From UBA987 sp002292105 (lineage in GTDB: Bacteria > Bacteroidota > Bacteroidia > NS11-12g > UBA9320), in contig OX044357.1 in NCBI GenBank assembly GCA_943846675.1, positions 1,116,001-1,180,000 of the forward strand: 64,000 nucleotides of DNA, written 5' to 3'. The notes under the pieces were generated by a model that saw nothing but the letters and a program-made list of their open reading frames with translations, made no database searches and was not told the origin of the DNA. This document shows positions 33,784-42,886 of this stretch, one piece after another. How positions within the stretch are numbered: position 1 is the first letter of the stretch; every line of letters starts with the position of its first letter. Both the position numbers and the translations under genes were made by a program.

Positions 33784-33921
33784 TAGCTGATAGTTGATAG
33801 TTGATAGTTGAGAATTGAAAGTTGAAAGTTGAAAATTGAGAATTGAAAACGTTAAATCCTCCAATCCTCCAATCCTTCAGTCCTTCAATCCTTCAATCCT
33901 TCAATCCTTCAATCCTTCAAA
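33784..33921. repeat. Modular short-period intergenic repeat, copy 2
   Basis: This lies in the 396-base gap between the FKBP gene and the lipoprotein operon. It consists of heptads TGATAGT (three) and TGAAAGT (two), TTGAGAATTG variants, and then a run of CCTTCAAT-type octads (about eight). The orientation is the same as copy 3 at 44059-44176 and opposite to copy 1. The CATTCACT module of the other two copies is missing. The remaining part of the gap (33922-34099) is AT-rich; I see nothing specific in it. Confidence 0.75.
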
Positions 33922-34099
33922 CAATCACCTCTTATATAAGTTATTTTGTAACATGCTTTTAGTCAAGAATTTGTGCAAATTATAGCGTAAATTGGCTAGT
34001 TACATTGTGTGCGTATATCACTATGTTTTGGTAATCTTAATGTCAAATTATTTTGACGGAGATGGTGTCTTATCAGTTTAAAAGTTTTAACGTTGGTGT

Positions 34100-34597
34100 A
34101 TGAAGCGCATACTTACCCTCTTTTTATTCCTTGCCGTTTTGTTGCAAGCGTGCCGTAAAGATATCATTGAAGAAGACCTCGTTAAGAATGCAGAGGGTAT
34201 TTCCGTCTTTGATTTAAACGCAAGAGCAGTCATTAGCATGCAAAAAATTCCAGGGGTAGGTTACACCGTACTGTATTCTGCTAGCAAGAATTTTACTTTC
34301 GCAAATGTGGGTTCAGCGTTGATAAACGAACATGGCAAACTCATCAGTTCTAATACCTATGGAGGTAGCCTAAACGATTTTATATCAAACTATACGAATG
34401 ATGACGAGGGTAATACCTACGTATGCGGATCAACCTTTAGTCCTGAAATTAGAATTAACACACTTCCTTCACCCTATAATCCGAGCGATGATGCCTATCT
34501 GTGCAAGTTAGATGACAAAGGAAGTCTTTTGTGGCAGATTGGTTATAGTGATACGGCTACAGCCAATTTTGGAAGTCTTGGTGAAATCTTTCAATAG
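34100..34597 (+). pseudogene. Propeller-like lipoprotein, 5' part (split by in-frame TAG)
   Basis: The frame gives a signal peptide with lipobox LQAC (Cys about residue 18), then beta-rich sequence with YTVLYSASKNF, AFVNVG-like and YVCGSTFSPEI segments, ending GSLGEIFQ before TAG at 34595-34597. The same frame resumes at 34598 with VELVGDSVYCYGQT and stays open to 35434. Together the halves would make a lipoprotein of about 445 residues, close to the 411-residue neighbour. I therefore read this as one gene split by a nonsense codon; a sequencing error cannot be excluded. It is the first gene of a four-gene operon. Confidence 0.75.
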
Positions 34598-35434
34598 GTT
34601 GAGTTGGTTGGAGACTCCGTATACTGTTACGGTCAAACACAAAATTATAAAAATTTGGGTCAACCAAACCCCAACGACTTGCTCGCCGACAATTGGCTAG
34701 TTGTTTTTGATAAAAATGGACAATTTGGAAGCAAGCGTCTTCTTCCAACGCTACAGAAATCACGAAGCCTTGGACCTGTTACACCTCAGAATAAAATGAT
34801 TAAGTGTTCCAACGACGATATCATATTTGTGAACAATTTGAACAGAAGTAACCTACCAGTGCCTCCGACATATGACACAACGTGTGTCATTACCCGCTAT
34901 AACCCAGCTAATGGGTCTGTGTTGTGGACTAAATATGGGACTAGAGACCTTCCGGAAGGAGACATTAACCAAATCGTGGAATTGTCTAACGGAGACCTTT
35001 TTGTCCTGAATTTTGCGAAATCGAAAGTCATTAAATTAAGTAGTTCGGGTGATATTATAAACACAAGTGACATTGATATATTTGACCAAGACAGAAGCGC
35101 AAACGCTTTTTACGACGGAAACCTTAAAATGGTAGGAGATGACCTCTATTTCGCTGGTATTACGTCAAATGGCCAAGGATTTAGCATTGGTGTTGACCTT
35201 AGTTCCAGCACTGTTTATAAGGGATCTCAACCTTGGCTCGTTAAGATGGATTTTGATGGCAATGTGCTCTATTCCAAATTTTATGATGTTACTGAAGGAT
35301 ACTTCAACGATATTCTACAAAAAGACAATGGAAACCTCCAGATGCTTGGAGCAGCAGCAAAATACGGAACATCAAGTTATTCTGGGTTTCTGATGACGTT
35401 GGACGCCGATGGAGAAATTGTTACAACTAATTAG
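34598..35434 (+). pseudogene. Propeller-like lipoprotein, 3' part (split by in-frame TAG)
   Basis: This is the continuation, in the same frame, of the gene starting at 34100. A TTG at 34604 could restart translation, but it would yield a 276-residue protein with no signal peptide. The sequence has repeating beta-propeller-like units (NWLVVFDKNGQFGSKRLL, CVITRYNPANGSVLWTKYG, PWLVKMDFDGNVLYSKFYD, GFLMTLDADGEIV), each ending in a G-x-hydrophobic-W/Y strand. These resemble lipoproteins that report or bind at the cell surface, but no enzymatic motif is visible. It is followed 18 bases later by a second, intact propeller-like lipoprotein. Confidence 0.72.
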
Positions 35435-35452
35435 ACCTTTAATTTAGAAACT

Positions 35453-36688
35453 ATGACAAAACGTTTTACGATCATCAGCGGTCGATTTGCCTTTTACATT
35501 TTTGCTTTGGTCTTGTTATCTAATTGTTCCAAGGTAGATGTGAATACACGATCTTCGACAAAATCATATTCGTTCGACACAAAATTTGCAACCTTGCAAG
35601 CTGGTGTTGTCGACAATAACGGAGAATATCTATACATCACGTTACTCAATATATTTACCAACGAAACGGAACTATTTAAGTTTGATTTGAATACGCTGGA
35701 AAAAGTGAAATCCTATTCAGTGGAGCTACCAAACACGATTACATTTGGACATAACTTGCTATATGCAACCGACAATCACTTGTATGGTCTACAGCAATCA
35801 TATTTGGCTGGAACAGGTAATTATGAAGTAACCACTAAATTCACTCCAGACTTGCAAATAGTTGGCACAGATACGGTCTTTAGATTGGACTCTGTTCCAC
35901 CTTTCATACCCTCCTTAAATCTGCGAAGCAGATTATGTCAGCCAGCAGCCGGACAGTTTGCAAGGGCGACCACCATCCTTGACTACAATTTAAAATATGG
36001 GATTCGCTATGAATTGATGGACGGAGAGTTCAATAGGGTCAAAACGGTAGTGGATACAAGTTCTTATCCGGGAATAGGGTTTCGTTTGGGTGTAAATCAA
36101 ATGCTACCAACTTCGGATGGAGGTTATATAGTGAACGGTGTCTCTGCTACGCCTACAACCGGAATTGATTTTTTTATTGAAAAGAGAGATGCTGACTTTA
36201 ATCAATTATGGACAACAACATATAGTACACCAGCAGTTGAAAATATTGCAGGAACAATTGAGAGCAATGGCTATTTCTACAGCTATGTAAAAGAGCTAAA
36301 TCCAGAAACACAAATCTATAATTTGTTTATGCTTCAGCATGACGATCAAGGAAATCTGGTAAAAAGGTTGGACTTAAAAAGTTCTGGAAAGGAAACAACG
36401 CTCAGAGAAACTTTCGAGCAAACAGCAGATGGCGGGTTTTTATGCCCAGGTATGACTTCTGTAAATGCTACTCAGTCTTCGTCAAAAGCTATTTTGTACA
36501 AGGTCAGTCCTGACTTGGAGATAGAAAGCTATGAGGTTTTCGGAGAGTCCGTAATTTCAGGTAATATCTACAAAATTTCGGATAATAAATTCGTCTATGT
36601 ATATGGAGAAATGGGTTTTGGCCCAGAGGAGGGGGACCTTCGAACAGTATTGACCTGCGTAGACCAGAACGGTAAAGTAATTAAGTAG
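35453..36688 (+). CDS. Propeller-like lipoprotein
   Basis: A 411-residue lipoprotein: signal peptide with lipobox LSNC, then short beta-rich repeats (EYLYITLLNIFTNETELFKFD, HLYGLQQSY, FIEKRDADFNQLWTTTYS, FMLQHDDQGNLVKRLDL, ILYKVSPDLEIESYEVF). The pattern suggests a beta-propeller of the kind seen in the neighbouring split gene. No catalytic motif is recognised. The gene begins 18 bases after the split lipoprotein and ends 5 bases before an outer-membrane beta-barrel gene, so all four genes 34100-38782 are probably one transcript. Function unknown. Confidence 0.82.
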   Translation: MTKRFTIISGRFAFYIFALVLLSNCSKVDVNTRSSTKSYSFDTKFATLQAGVVDNNGEYLYITLLNIFTNETELFKFDLNTLEKVKSYSVELPNTITFGHNLLYATDNHLYGLQQSYLAGTGNYEVTTKFTPDLQIVGTDTVFRLDSVPPFIPSLNLRSRLCQPAAGQFARATTILDYNLKYGIRYELMDGEFNRVKTVVDTSSYPGIGFRLGVNQMLPTSDGGYIVNGVSATPTTGIDFFIEKRDADFNQLWTTTYSTPAVENIAGTIESNGYFYSYVKELNPETQIYNLFMLQHDDQGNLVKRLDLKSSGKETTLRETFEQTADGGFLCPGMTSVNATQSSSKAILYKVSPDLEIESYEVFGESVISGNIYKISDNKFVYVYGEMGFGPEEGDLRTVLTCVDQNGKVIK

Positions 36689-36693
36689 ACACA

Positions 36694-37728
36694 ATGAAAA
36701 GAATATTATTCATATTATTAATAATTTCTCAAACAGGCTTCTTGTTTGCCCAACAAGATTGTGGCGAAAATATCTTCAATGCCAATCGCATGTACAAAAA
36801 CGGGTTGTTGAAGGAAGCAATAGTACTGGTGACGCCTTGCACGCAGTCAGAGAATATTACAGACCGATGGCAAGCGGAAAAACTTTTGACGTTGTGCTAC
36901 CTTGCTCAAGAAAACCCAGAAGAGGCTCGTAAATCGGCAGAACGCATGATGGAGTTAAACCCAACCTATAATCCGAGTGATGCCACTGATCCTAAAGAAC
37001 TTATCAAACTATTAAATTCTGTTCAAGTCTTGCCAAAATTGTCTCTAGGCCTAACAACCATTGTTGGATTAAATATGACTCAAGTTCAAGTCGTAAATTC
37101 AATAAGTGGAGCGTCTTATAGCAAGGATTATACGGGTAATAATGGTTGGCAGTTTGGTCTGAGTATAGGCTATAATTTTAATAAAAACTTGTCTCTACAC
37201 TCAGGTTTAATTGCCTTTAATAAAAGATATGACATCTCGTATGCATTCGAAGACAGATACCAGGTAGATGTCAAAGTACGGATGACGTATTTAGATATTC
37301 CATTATACCTGCGATTTAAGTCCCCAATTAGTAAAAAGTTTGAAGCCTTTGTTAATATGGGTGGTTATGGAGGACGCCTTGTAAGTGCTGAGGCCGATTT
37401 TTTATTAACAAAGAAACTTGACGAAGAAAATTCCATAACGTTTTCGGACAATGGCCTTAGTTCTATAAATCGCAAGAATAAAATGGAATTCGGAATGCTT
37501 ACAGGAATAGGGTTATCGACTAATCTTAAGAATGCCGCATTATCTCTTGAGGTTAATTATTTCAATGGGATAAATTATAACCTTACCAACAGCGATAATA
37601 GATACGCAGATGGCGAATTGTTAATGAGCTATTTTTACCTAGACGATGATTTAAGGTTAGACAACCTTAGTATTTCATTGAGCTATGTGGTCAACATCAA
37701 TTACAAAGTGTACAAAACAAAAAAATAA
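36694..37728 (+). CDS. Outer-membrane beta-barrel protein with N-terminal TPR-like region
   Basis: A 344-residue protein. The signal peptide ends near FLFAQQ (about residue 20). Residues about 22-105 form a TPR-like helical segment (NIFNANRMYKNGLLKEAIVLVTPC, KLLTLCYLAQENPEEARKSAERM). Residues about 112-344 alternate in amphipathic beta strands with YNFNKNLSLHSGLIAF, YLDIPLYLRFK and FGMLTGIGLSTNL, typical of PorT-type eight-stranded barrels. Its closest relative is the next gene, which has the same arrangement. The start overlaps nothing; the spacing to the next start is one base. The role is unknown; a surface complex with the upstream lipoproteins is a reasonable inference. Confidence 0.84.
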   Translation: MKRILFILLIISQTGFLFAQQDCGENIFNANRMYKNGLLKEAIVLVTPCTQSENITDRWQAEKLLTLCYLAQENPEEARKSAERMMELNPTYNPSDATDPKELIKLLNSVQVLPKLSLGLTTIVGLNMTQVQVVNSISGASYSKDYTGNNGWQFGLSIGYNFNKNLSLHSGLIAFNKRYDISYAFEDRYQVDVKVRMTYLDIPLYLRFKSPISKKFEAFVNMGGYGGRLVSAEADFLLTKKLDEENSITFSDNGLSSINRKNKMEFGMLTGIGLSTNLKNAALSLEVNYFNGINYNLTNSDNRYADGELLMSYFYLDDDLRLDNLSISLSYVVNINYKVYKTKK

Positions 37729-37729
37729 G

Positions 37730-38782
37730 ATGAAACAACGATTTTATACACTCAAAAAAGCCGTCATATTCGCAGTATGCTGTATGATTTGTTCAGCAGT
37801 ATATGCGCAAACAGACAATTCCGACTGTTCTAGTGTACTGTCAAAAGCAAGCTTGCTATATGAAGGAGGGAATTTTGTTGAATGCGTTAGTACTTTGACC
37901 CCCTGCTTGTCAAGTCTACCGAAAGATAGAATATATGAGGCACATCGGTTACTCGCATTGTCTCATATGTCGTTAAACAATACTGAAAGCGCGAATGAAT
38001 CGATTATAAACTTGCTTCAGGCAAAACCCAATTACACCACATTCCCTTTTTTCGACCCAACCAAGTTTAGTACGATGTTGCAAGGGTACGATGTATATCC
38101 CAAGTGGGAGCTAGGAATCGTGTTAGGTATGAATGTTTCATCGGCGTCGCCAACCAATAACTACTCGATTACCAACTCTCCGGCATCTTATGTATCTAAA
38201 AACGGGTACCAAGTAGGTTTCATGGCAGAGCATTTCTTACGCAAACGATTATCTATACAAGCGAAATTACAGCTACAGGGAATCGGTTACGGCAGGGACG
38301 CTGATGACGTGTTAGGATGGAAACAAGAGTACACGGAAACAATGACTTTCATAAACATTCCGTTAGTCGCAAGATATGCTGTTCTTCCAGATGTTTCAGG
38401 TTGGAAAATTTCTGCAGAAGCAGGATTAGGCGGGCATGTTTTATCTTCTACCAATTCGGTAATCTACTTAGAAGACTCGCGAATAAATGATGGTAGCAAG
38501 CTGCAACGTTCTACAGATCAAGTTGATTCTAGAAATTCATTATTGTTCTCAGGTTTATTGGGCCTCTCTGCAAAGCATCAATTTGGTGAAGCCATTGTTG
38601 GTCTTGAGGTGAGATCTTCGTTTGGCATGAGCAACGCAATAAAAAGTGAAAATAGGTGGGACAACTTAGAATTCATTACGGCCAACAACTACGTAGACAG
38701 CGATATCAGACTGAATACCATGTCTTTTAACATTACCTATCAAAGACCAATCCGTGGCCAGTATTCTGTAAAGCTTAAATAA
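37730..38782 (+). CDS. Outer-membrane beta-barrel protein with N-terminal TPR-like region (paralogue)
   Basis: The start is the ATG at 37730 (MKQRFYTLKKAVIF), one base after the previous stop, giving 350 residues. The layout repeats the previous gene: signal peptide ending AVYAQ, a Cys-containing TPR-like region (CSSVLSKASLLYEGGNFVECVSTLTPC, AHRLLALSHMSLNNTESANES), and a beta-barrel (about 118-350; WELGIVLGMNVSS, QVGFMAEHFLRKRLSIQAKLQLQG, FINIPLVARYAV, LLFSGLLGLSAKHQFG). The shared CVSTLTPC / IVLVTPC segment marks a tandem duplication followed by divergence. It is the last gene of the operon. Confidence 0.84.
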   Translation: MKQRFYTLKKAVIFAVCCMICSAVYAQTDNSDCSSVLSKASLLYEGGNFVECVSTLTPCLSSLPKDRIYEAHRLLALSHMSLNNTESANESIINLLQAKPNYTTFPFFDPTKFSTMLQGYDVYPKWELGIVLGMNVSSASPTNNYSITNSPASYVSKNGYQVGFMAEHFLRKRLSIQAKLQLQGIGYGRDADDVLGWKQEYTETMTFINIPLVARYAVLPDVSGWKISAEAGLGGHVLSSTNSVIYLEDSRINDGSKLQRSTDQVDSRNSLLFSGLLGLSAKHQFGEAIVGLEVRSSFGMSNAIKSENRWDNLEFITANNYVDSDIRLNTMSFNITYQRPIRGQYSVKLK

Positions 38783-38817
38783 TGCAGGTTTAACTAAGAA
38801 CGTGATTAAAGCATCAC

Positions 38818-38868
38818 CACATTGAAGTTTATTAAAAATTAAACATTAAGCATTAAAAATTAATAATT
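38818..38868. repeat. AT-rich direct repeat
   Basis: ATTAAAAATTAA-like units with CATTAAGCATTAAAAATTA recur at short spacing between convergent genes. It is distinct from the modular repeats and may be simple slippage sequence. Confidence 0.35.
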
Positions 38869-40273
38869 ACTTCCCTCTTCCTTGAATCATGATCAAGGCG
38901 GTGTAAATAAGAATCTTAAAGTCGAGCGCCAGCGATATGTTTTCTACGTATAAAATGTCATACTTCATACGTTCAAGCATTTCGTCAACATTCTCGGCAT
39001 AACCGTACTTCACCTGCCCCCAACTTGTAATACCTGGTTTAACGCGATGTAAGCGCTTATAATGTGGTGCGCGCTCTACTATTTGGTCGATATAGTGTTG
39101 TCGCTCTGGGCGTGGTCCAACCAACGTCATATCATTAATTAAAACGTTATAGAACTGCGGCAACTCATCCAAACGCGTTTTACGTAGAATTTTTCCAACT
39201 TTAGTGATTCTTGGATCGTCTTCTGAAGACAGCATCGGCCCACGTTTCTCGGAATCCGTATACATCGACCTAAATTTAAATATGCGAAATGGCTTACCAC
39301 CTAATCCGATGCGTTCTTGACTAAAAAAGATGGGACCTTTACTGGTTGCATAAACGGTCATAGCAATGATAAACAGAACAGGGAAGCCAATGATTAGGGC
39401 AAGAAGCGAAATGAAAATATCTAAAAAGCGCTTTACGCTTTTTTGCCAATCCGGCATCAGGTATGGGCTGATTTGAATGAGTAAGGCACCTAAAATATTA
39501 TTGATACGCACGCTACCAGATAAGATGTCGTACATATCGGGAATGATTTTGATGTTTACGCCACTGCCACTAAGCTGGTCAATGATTTTGTTAATCTTAC
39601 TATGCTCACTCGTTTCAATCGCAATGATTGCCTCTTCAATCTGTTTGTTTTCAATGATGTTCGATAAAGCGGTATATGAACCGAGATGGTCCAGTTTGTC
39701 ATCAAACAGGCCTTTATCCTCGCCATTTACATTGACATACCCCTTAAAAAGATAGCCCTCACTTTTCTTCGCATTTTCTAAATCTTGATACAGGCCAAAA
39801 GCTTTTTCGTCTGATCCAATTAATACGGTGTTAAATCCAATACGTCGGGTTTTTATCCTGTTGCCAATGCTTGTTGTAAGGATGAACCTAAAAAGCTCGG
39901 TGATGCCAAAATGGAAGCCAAACAGAACGACAAAAGAGTTGTAATACTCCGTATAGGCCAGTACTTCGTCATCCAAAAGAACACCAAAAAATAAAGCAAG
40001 ACAACCAAAGAAACTGACAATAAGTACTTGGCTTAATTCCTTTAACCTTGATTTACGTAAGACCTCTTGATATTGGCCATAAAGATAAAATGCGAAAACC
40101 CAAAACAACGGAATACACACCAATCCTAAATAAAGTTTGGGGTCATTTAGGCCATTCTCATAAGCCTTATGTTCTAAGAAATGTGATCGGTAGAAGTAAA
40201 ACAGGAGCCATGATATTGCTCCAGACGTTAAATCCGAAAAGAAATATAAGAGCTTGTAATATCGAAGTTTCAA
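38867..40273 (-). CDS. Exopolysaccharide polyprenyl-phosphate sugar-1-phosphate transferase
   Basis: A 468-residue initiating glycosyltransferase of the WcaJ/WbaP (bacterial sugar transferase) family. The N-terminal half has four to five transmembrane helices and a Rossmann-like region (TVLIGSDEKAF). The C-terminal catalytic domain (about 285-468) carries KRFLDIFISLLAL, GPIFFSQERIGLGGKPFRIFKFRSM, RKTRLDELPQFYNVL and MTLVGPRPE. It transfers a hexose-1-phosphate from a nucleotide sugar to undecaprenyl phosphate at the inner membrane to begin glycan assembly. It overlaps the preceding lipoprotein gene by four bases. Confidence 0.92.
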   Translation of the reverse strand: MKLRYYKLLYFFSDLTSGAISWLLFYFYRSHFLEHKAYENGLNDPKLYLGLVCIPLFWVFAFYLYGQYQEVLRKSRLKELSQVLIVSFFGCLALFFGVLLDDEVLAYTEYYNSFVVLFGFHFGITELFRFILTTSIGNRIKTRRIGFNTVLIGSDEKAFGLYQDLENAKKSEGYLFKGYVNVNGEDKGLFDDKLDHLGSYTALSNIIENKQIEEAIIAIETSEHSKINKIIDQLSGSGVNIKIIPDMYDILSGSVRINNILGALLIQISPYLMPDWQKSVKRFLDIFISLLALIIGFPVLFIIAMTVYATSKGPIFFSQERIGLGGKPFRIFKFRSMYTDSEKRGPMLSSEDDPRITKVGKILRKTRLDELPQFYNVLINDMTLVGPRPERQHYIDQIVERAPHYKRLHRVKPGITSWGQVKYGYAENVDEMLERMKYDILYVENISLALDFKILIYTALIMIQGRGK

Positions 40274-41193
40274 AAATGCAACAACTTTAGATTGTCAAAA
40301 TAAAGTCGTGCGTTTGGATTATCCGAAAAATTCTTTGCGTAAATAAATATTTTAAATGTTGCGTTTGCAAAACGCGGGTCACTCATATCCTCATTTAAAC
40401 TTATATAACTCTTCTTCCATTCGCCGTTTGTTTTGAACAAATACAAAACGTTAACACGGTCGATTAGATCGCCACCTTGTGTGTACGCGTAAAAACCAAT
40501 CTGAGCTTCAGATTCCAAATTGTAATTCATCTCTAAATAGGTCGAGGAATTGCTAGGTATCGTAAACTTACCAATGGTTGAGTTTTCAAATCTTTGATTG
40601 ATGGAATCAAACTCCACATAACCAGATACTTGGTTCAAAGGACTATGATTAAAGACCTCGTTGGCATCAAACGTAAGGCGGATAGAATCTTCTTCTATAT
40701 CAATGCCACTAGGTTCAAAACTAATTGTGCGGTCTTCAAAGTCTTCAATCCACTTAAATTCTGTAGAGTCGTGGTAGCTAATTTTTGGAAAAAACGAATC
40801 AATTCCACCAGGAGTTACTATAAGTGTGTCCTGAATTGCACGGTAGTAGGGATATATCTCGCGATCATCTGATCGGCCATTTTTCTTTATACCTGCTAAA
40901 ACGGTCACAAGAACGGTGTCCGTGGCTATCACAGGAACTGTTACGGGCACTTCAAACGCACCAACGAGTTGACCATCAACGTATACCCATGCGTCACGAA
41001 TGTCGTGGGCATTGCTTCCTTGACTATTGTCGGACTTGGTATCAAGCTCGAAATTGTCGATGAAAAAGTACACAGGTGTAGGCTCTTCTCGATCAAATAC
41101 ATTGCAAGCACTTAATGCAACTATTGCGAAAGCAACTAGGATTGTTTGAAAAGGTTTTAAAAAGGACGATGGCTTTGCAGCGATTTTTATCAT
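40270..41193 (-). CDS. Uncharacterised lipoprotein, beta-sandwich C-terminus
   Basis: A 307-residue lipoprotein: an N-terminal hydrophobic segment ends in lipobox LSAC (Cys about residue 30). The rest is rich in beta strands, with an N-terminal part (VYFFIDNFELDT, DAWVYVDGQLVGAFEVPVTVPVI) and a C-terminal jelly-roll-like part ending RLYFDNLKLLHF, a pattern common in carbohydrate-binding modules. I do not recognise a named family. Start and stop overlap both neighbours by four bases (ATGA), placing it between a Gfo/Idh-like protein and an initiating sugar transferase, so a role in surface-glycan production or attachment is inferred. Confidence 0.78.
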   Translation of the reverse strand: MIKIAAKPSSFLKPFQTILVAFAIVALSACNVFDREEPTPVYFFIDNFELDTKSDNSQGSNAHDIRDAWVYVDGQLVGAFEVPVTVPVIATDTVLVTVLAGIKKNGRSDDREIYPYYRAIQDTLIVTPGGIDSFFPKISYHDSTEFKWIEDFEDRTISFEPSGIDIEEDSIRLTFDANEVFNHSPLNQVSGYVEFDSINQRFENSTIGKFTIPSNSSTYLEMNYNLESEAQIGFYAYTQGGDLIDRVNVLYLFKTNGEWKKSYISLNEDMSDPRFANATFKIFIYAKNFSDNPNARLYFDNLKLLHF

Positions 41194-42152
41194 TTCCGGC
41201 TAAAATTTCGTTCGAGCTGATCTATTATTCTGTCTGCCACATCACGAGATTCAATAAACTCGGATAAGCTAAGAACGGGATCAGTCCCTAAAACGATGCA
41301 ATAGTAGAAAGATTCTATTTCTTTTTCTAAGATTTCTTGACGATTTACGCTTTTGTGAAAGTTAGTTTGATCGTCCATTTGCTCTTCAACGCTACTTTCA
41401 TCCATGTCTTCAGGTGTTTCGTTTCCTGTTAGGATGCGCAAGCTTTGATTTTGGAAGTTGAGCGTATGATAATTGTTGTTTTGGAAGAATCTAATTTTAT
41501 GGACTTCCTTATCAGCAATTTTACTGGTAGATATTGTTGCGACACAACCGTTGTAAAACTCGATTCGAGCATTTACGACGTCAGGGTCATCAAATAGGAC
41601 ACCCACGCCTGTAGCAGAAACGTGCTTAACTCTCGAATTCGCTAAAGACAAAACGATGTCAATATCTGGAAGTAGAATGTCGTTAATTAAGGAGACCTTC
41701 TCTTTTTTGTTTTCTGGCCGTTTTAAATAGTGGCTGCACTCAATTATCCGGGGTTCTAATTCTAGGTCTTTAATTTCTGTGTGGATGTGTTCGAAACGTA
41801 ATCCGTTGCTCACTTGCACATGCACACCAGCTTCAGCTGCGTAATTGGAAATTCTTTTTAGCTGATGCTTCGTCATATGCGAGGTATCTGCAATGAACAC
41901 ATGCTTGCAGCTTTTTATTACCTCTACCAGGTTTTCATATAGACAAAATGCCGGATCAAAAATCATCACAGCATCAACAGTTTTGTCTAGTTCCTCATAA
42001 TTTCTAAGCGGTAATAGATTCTCAAATTTGTGACTTTGAAGACCGCAGCATAACCCAAACAATTTTTTATCTAAAAATGTTCGCAGCGTGTCATCGGTAA
42101 AGTTCCCTTTACCAATTACGCCAACATTCAGTGTTTTTGAATTTATTTGCAT
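41190..42152 (-). CDS. Gfo/Idh/MocA-like dehydrogenase
   Basis: A 320-residue protein with an N-terminal Rossmann fold (NVGVIGKGNF, 9-18; then DAVMIFDPAFCLYENLVEVIKSCKHVFIA), and a C-terminal beta-sheet domain with INDILLPDIDIVLSLANS and VNARIEFYNGCVATISTSK, as in Gfo/Idh/MocA oxidoreductases acting on sugars. The catalytic EKP-like motif, usually after the third strand, is not obvious (HVFIADTSHMT), so activity is uncertain. It is the first gene of a coupled operon with the lipoprotein and sugar transferase, and is divergent from pcm. Confidence 0.8.
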   Translation of the reverse strand: MQINSKTLNVGVIGKGNFTDDTLRTFLDKKLFGLCCGLQSHKFENLLPLRNYEELDKTVDAVMIFDPAFCLYENLVEVIKSCKHVFIADTSHMTKHQLKRISNYAAEAGVHVQVSNGLRFEHIHTEIKDLELEPRIIECSHYLKRPENKKEKVSLINDILLPDIDIVLSLANSRVKHVSATGVGVLFDDPDVVNARIEFYNGCVATISTSKIADKEVHKIRFFQNNNYHTLNFQNQSLRILTGNETPEDMDESSVEEQMDDQTNFHKSVNRQEILEKEIESFYYCIVLGTDPVLSLSEFIESRDVADRIIDQLERNFSRK

Positions 42153-42235
42153 TCAGCAATACACTTGCGAAGTAAATTTTTAATTAGGGGTGTATGAAAT
42201 AATGTTTTCATTGGTTGTCGAAAATAAAATACACT

Positions 42236-42886
42236 TTGGAAGATTCTTTTAAACACAAAGGAATGCGCAAACGATTGGTTGAAGCGCTTAGAAATAAGGG
42301 AATAAAGGACGAAAACGTGCTGGAAGCCATAGGTTTGGTCCCACGTCAATTCTTTTTTCCAAAAGATTTTTGGGACAATGCCTACGACGATAAGGCTTTT
42401 CCCATTGGAAGTGGTCAAACGATCTCACAACCCTATACCGTAGCATGTCAAACACAATTGCTAGACATCAAGCCAGGCGACGTTATTCTTGAGATAGGAA
42501 CGGGTAGCGGTTATCAAGCAGCTATTCTTGCACAGCTCGGCGCCAAAGTTTTTACCATAGAACGAATTGAAGCTTTGTTTAAATCTACGAGTCAATTGTT
42601 TTCAAAATTAAAAGTACCCATTCATTGTTTTCTCGGTGATGGGACCATCGGTTTACCGTCAAAAGGTCCATTTGATGGAATCGTGGTTACTGCCGGAGGA
42701 AATAGTTTGGCAGAACAATTGAAGGTACAACTAAAACCAGGTGGCAAACTTGTAGTGCCGATGGGAGATCGATCAATCCAAAAAATGGTACTGATCAAAA
42801 AGGTTGTTGAAAACAAATATGAACGTACAGAACATGGAGAATTTAAATTCGTGCCTTTGCTGGGCAAATATGGGTGGGAGACTTAA
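42236..42886 (+). CDS. pcm: Protein-L-isoaspartate O-methyltransferase
   Basis: I choose the TTG at 42236, giving (M)EDSFKHKGMRKRLVEAL, the normal family start; a TTG at 42215 would add seven residues. The enzyme repairs isoaspartyl residues using SAM. Motifs: GIKDENVLEAIGLVPRQFFFP, the substrate loop GSGQTISQPYTVA, the SAM motif EIGTGSGYQ and the late block FDGIVVTAGG. Length is about 216 residues. Its end overlaps the amidase start by 17 bases, so both are probably co-translated. Confidence 0.93.
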   Translation: MEDSFKHKGMRKRLVEALRNKGIKDENVLEAIGLVPRQFFFPKDFWDNAYDDKAFPIGSGQTISQPYTVACQTQLLDIKPGDVILEIGTGSGYQAAILAQLGAKVFTIERIEALFKSTSQLFSKLKVPIHCFLGDGTIGLPSKGPFDGIVVTAGGNSLAEQLKVQLKPGGKLVVPMGDRSIQKMVLIKKVVENKYERTEHGEFKFVPLLGKYGWET

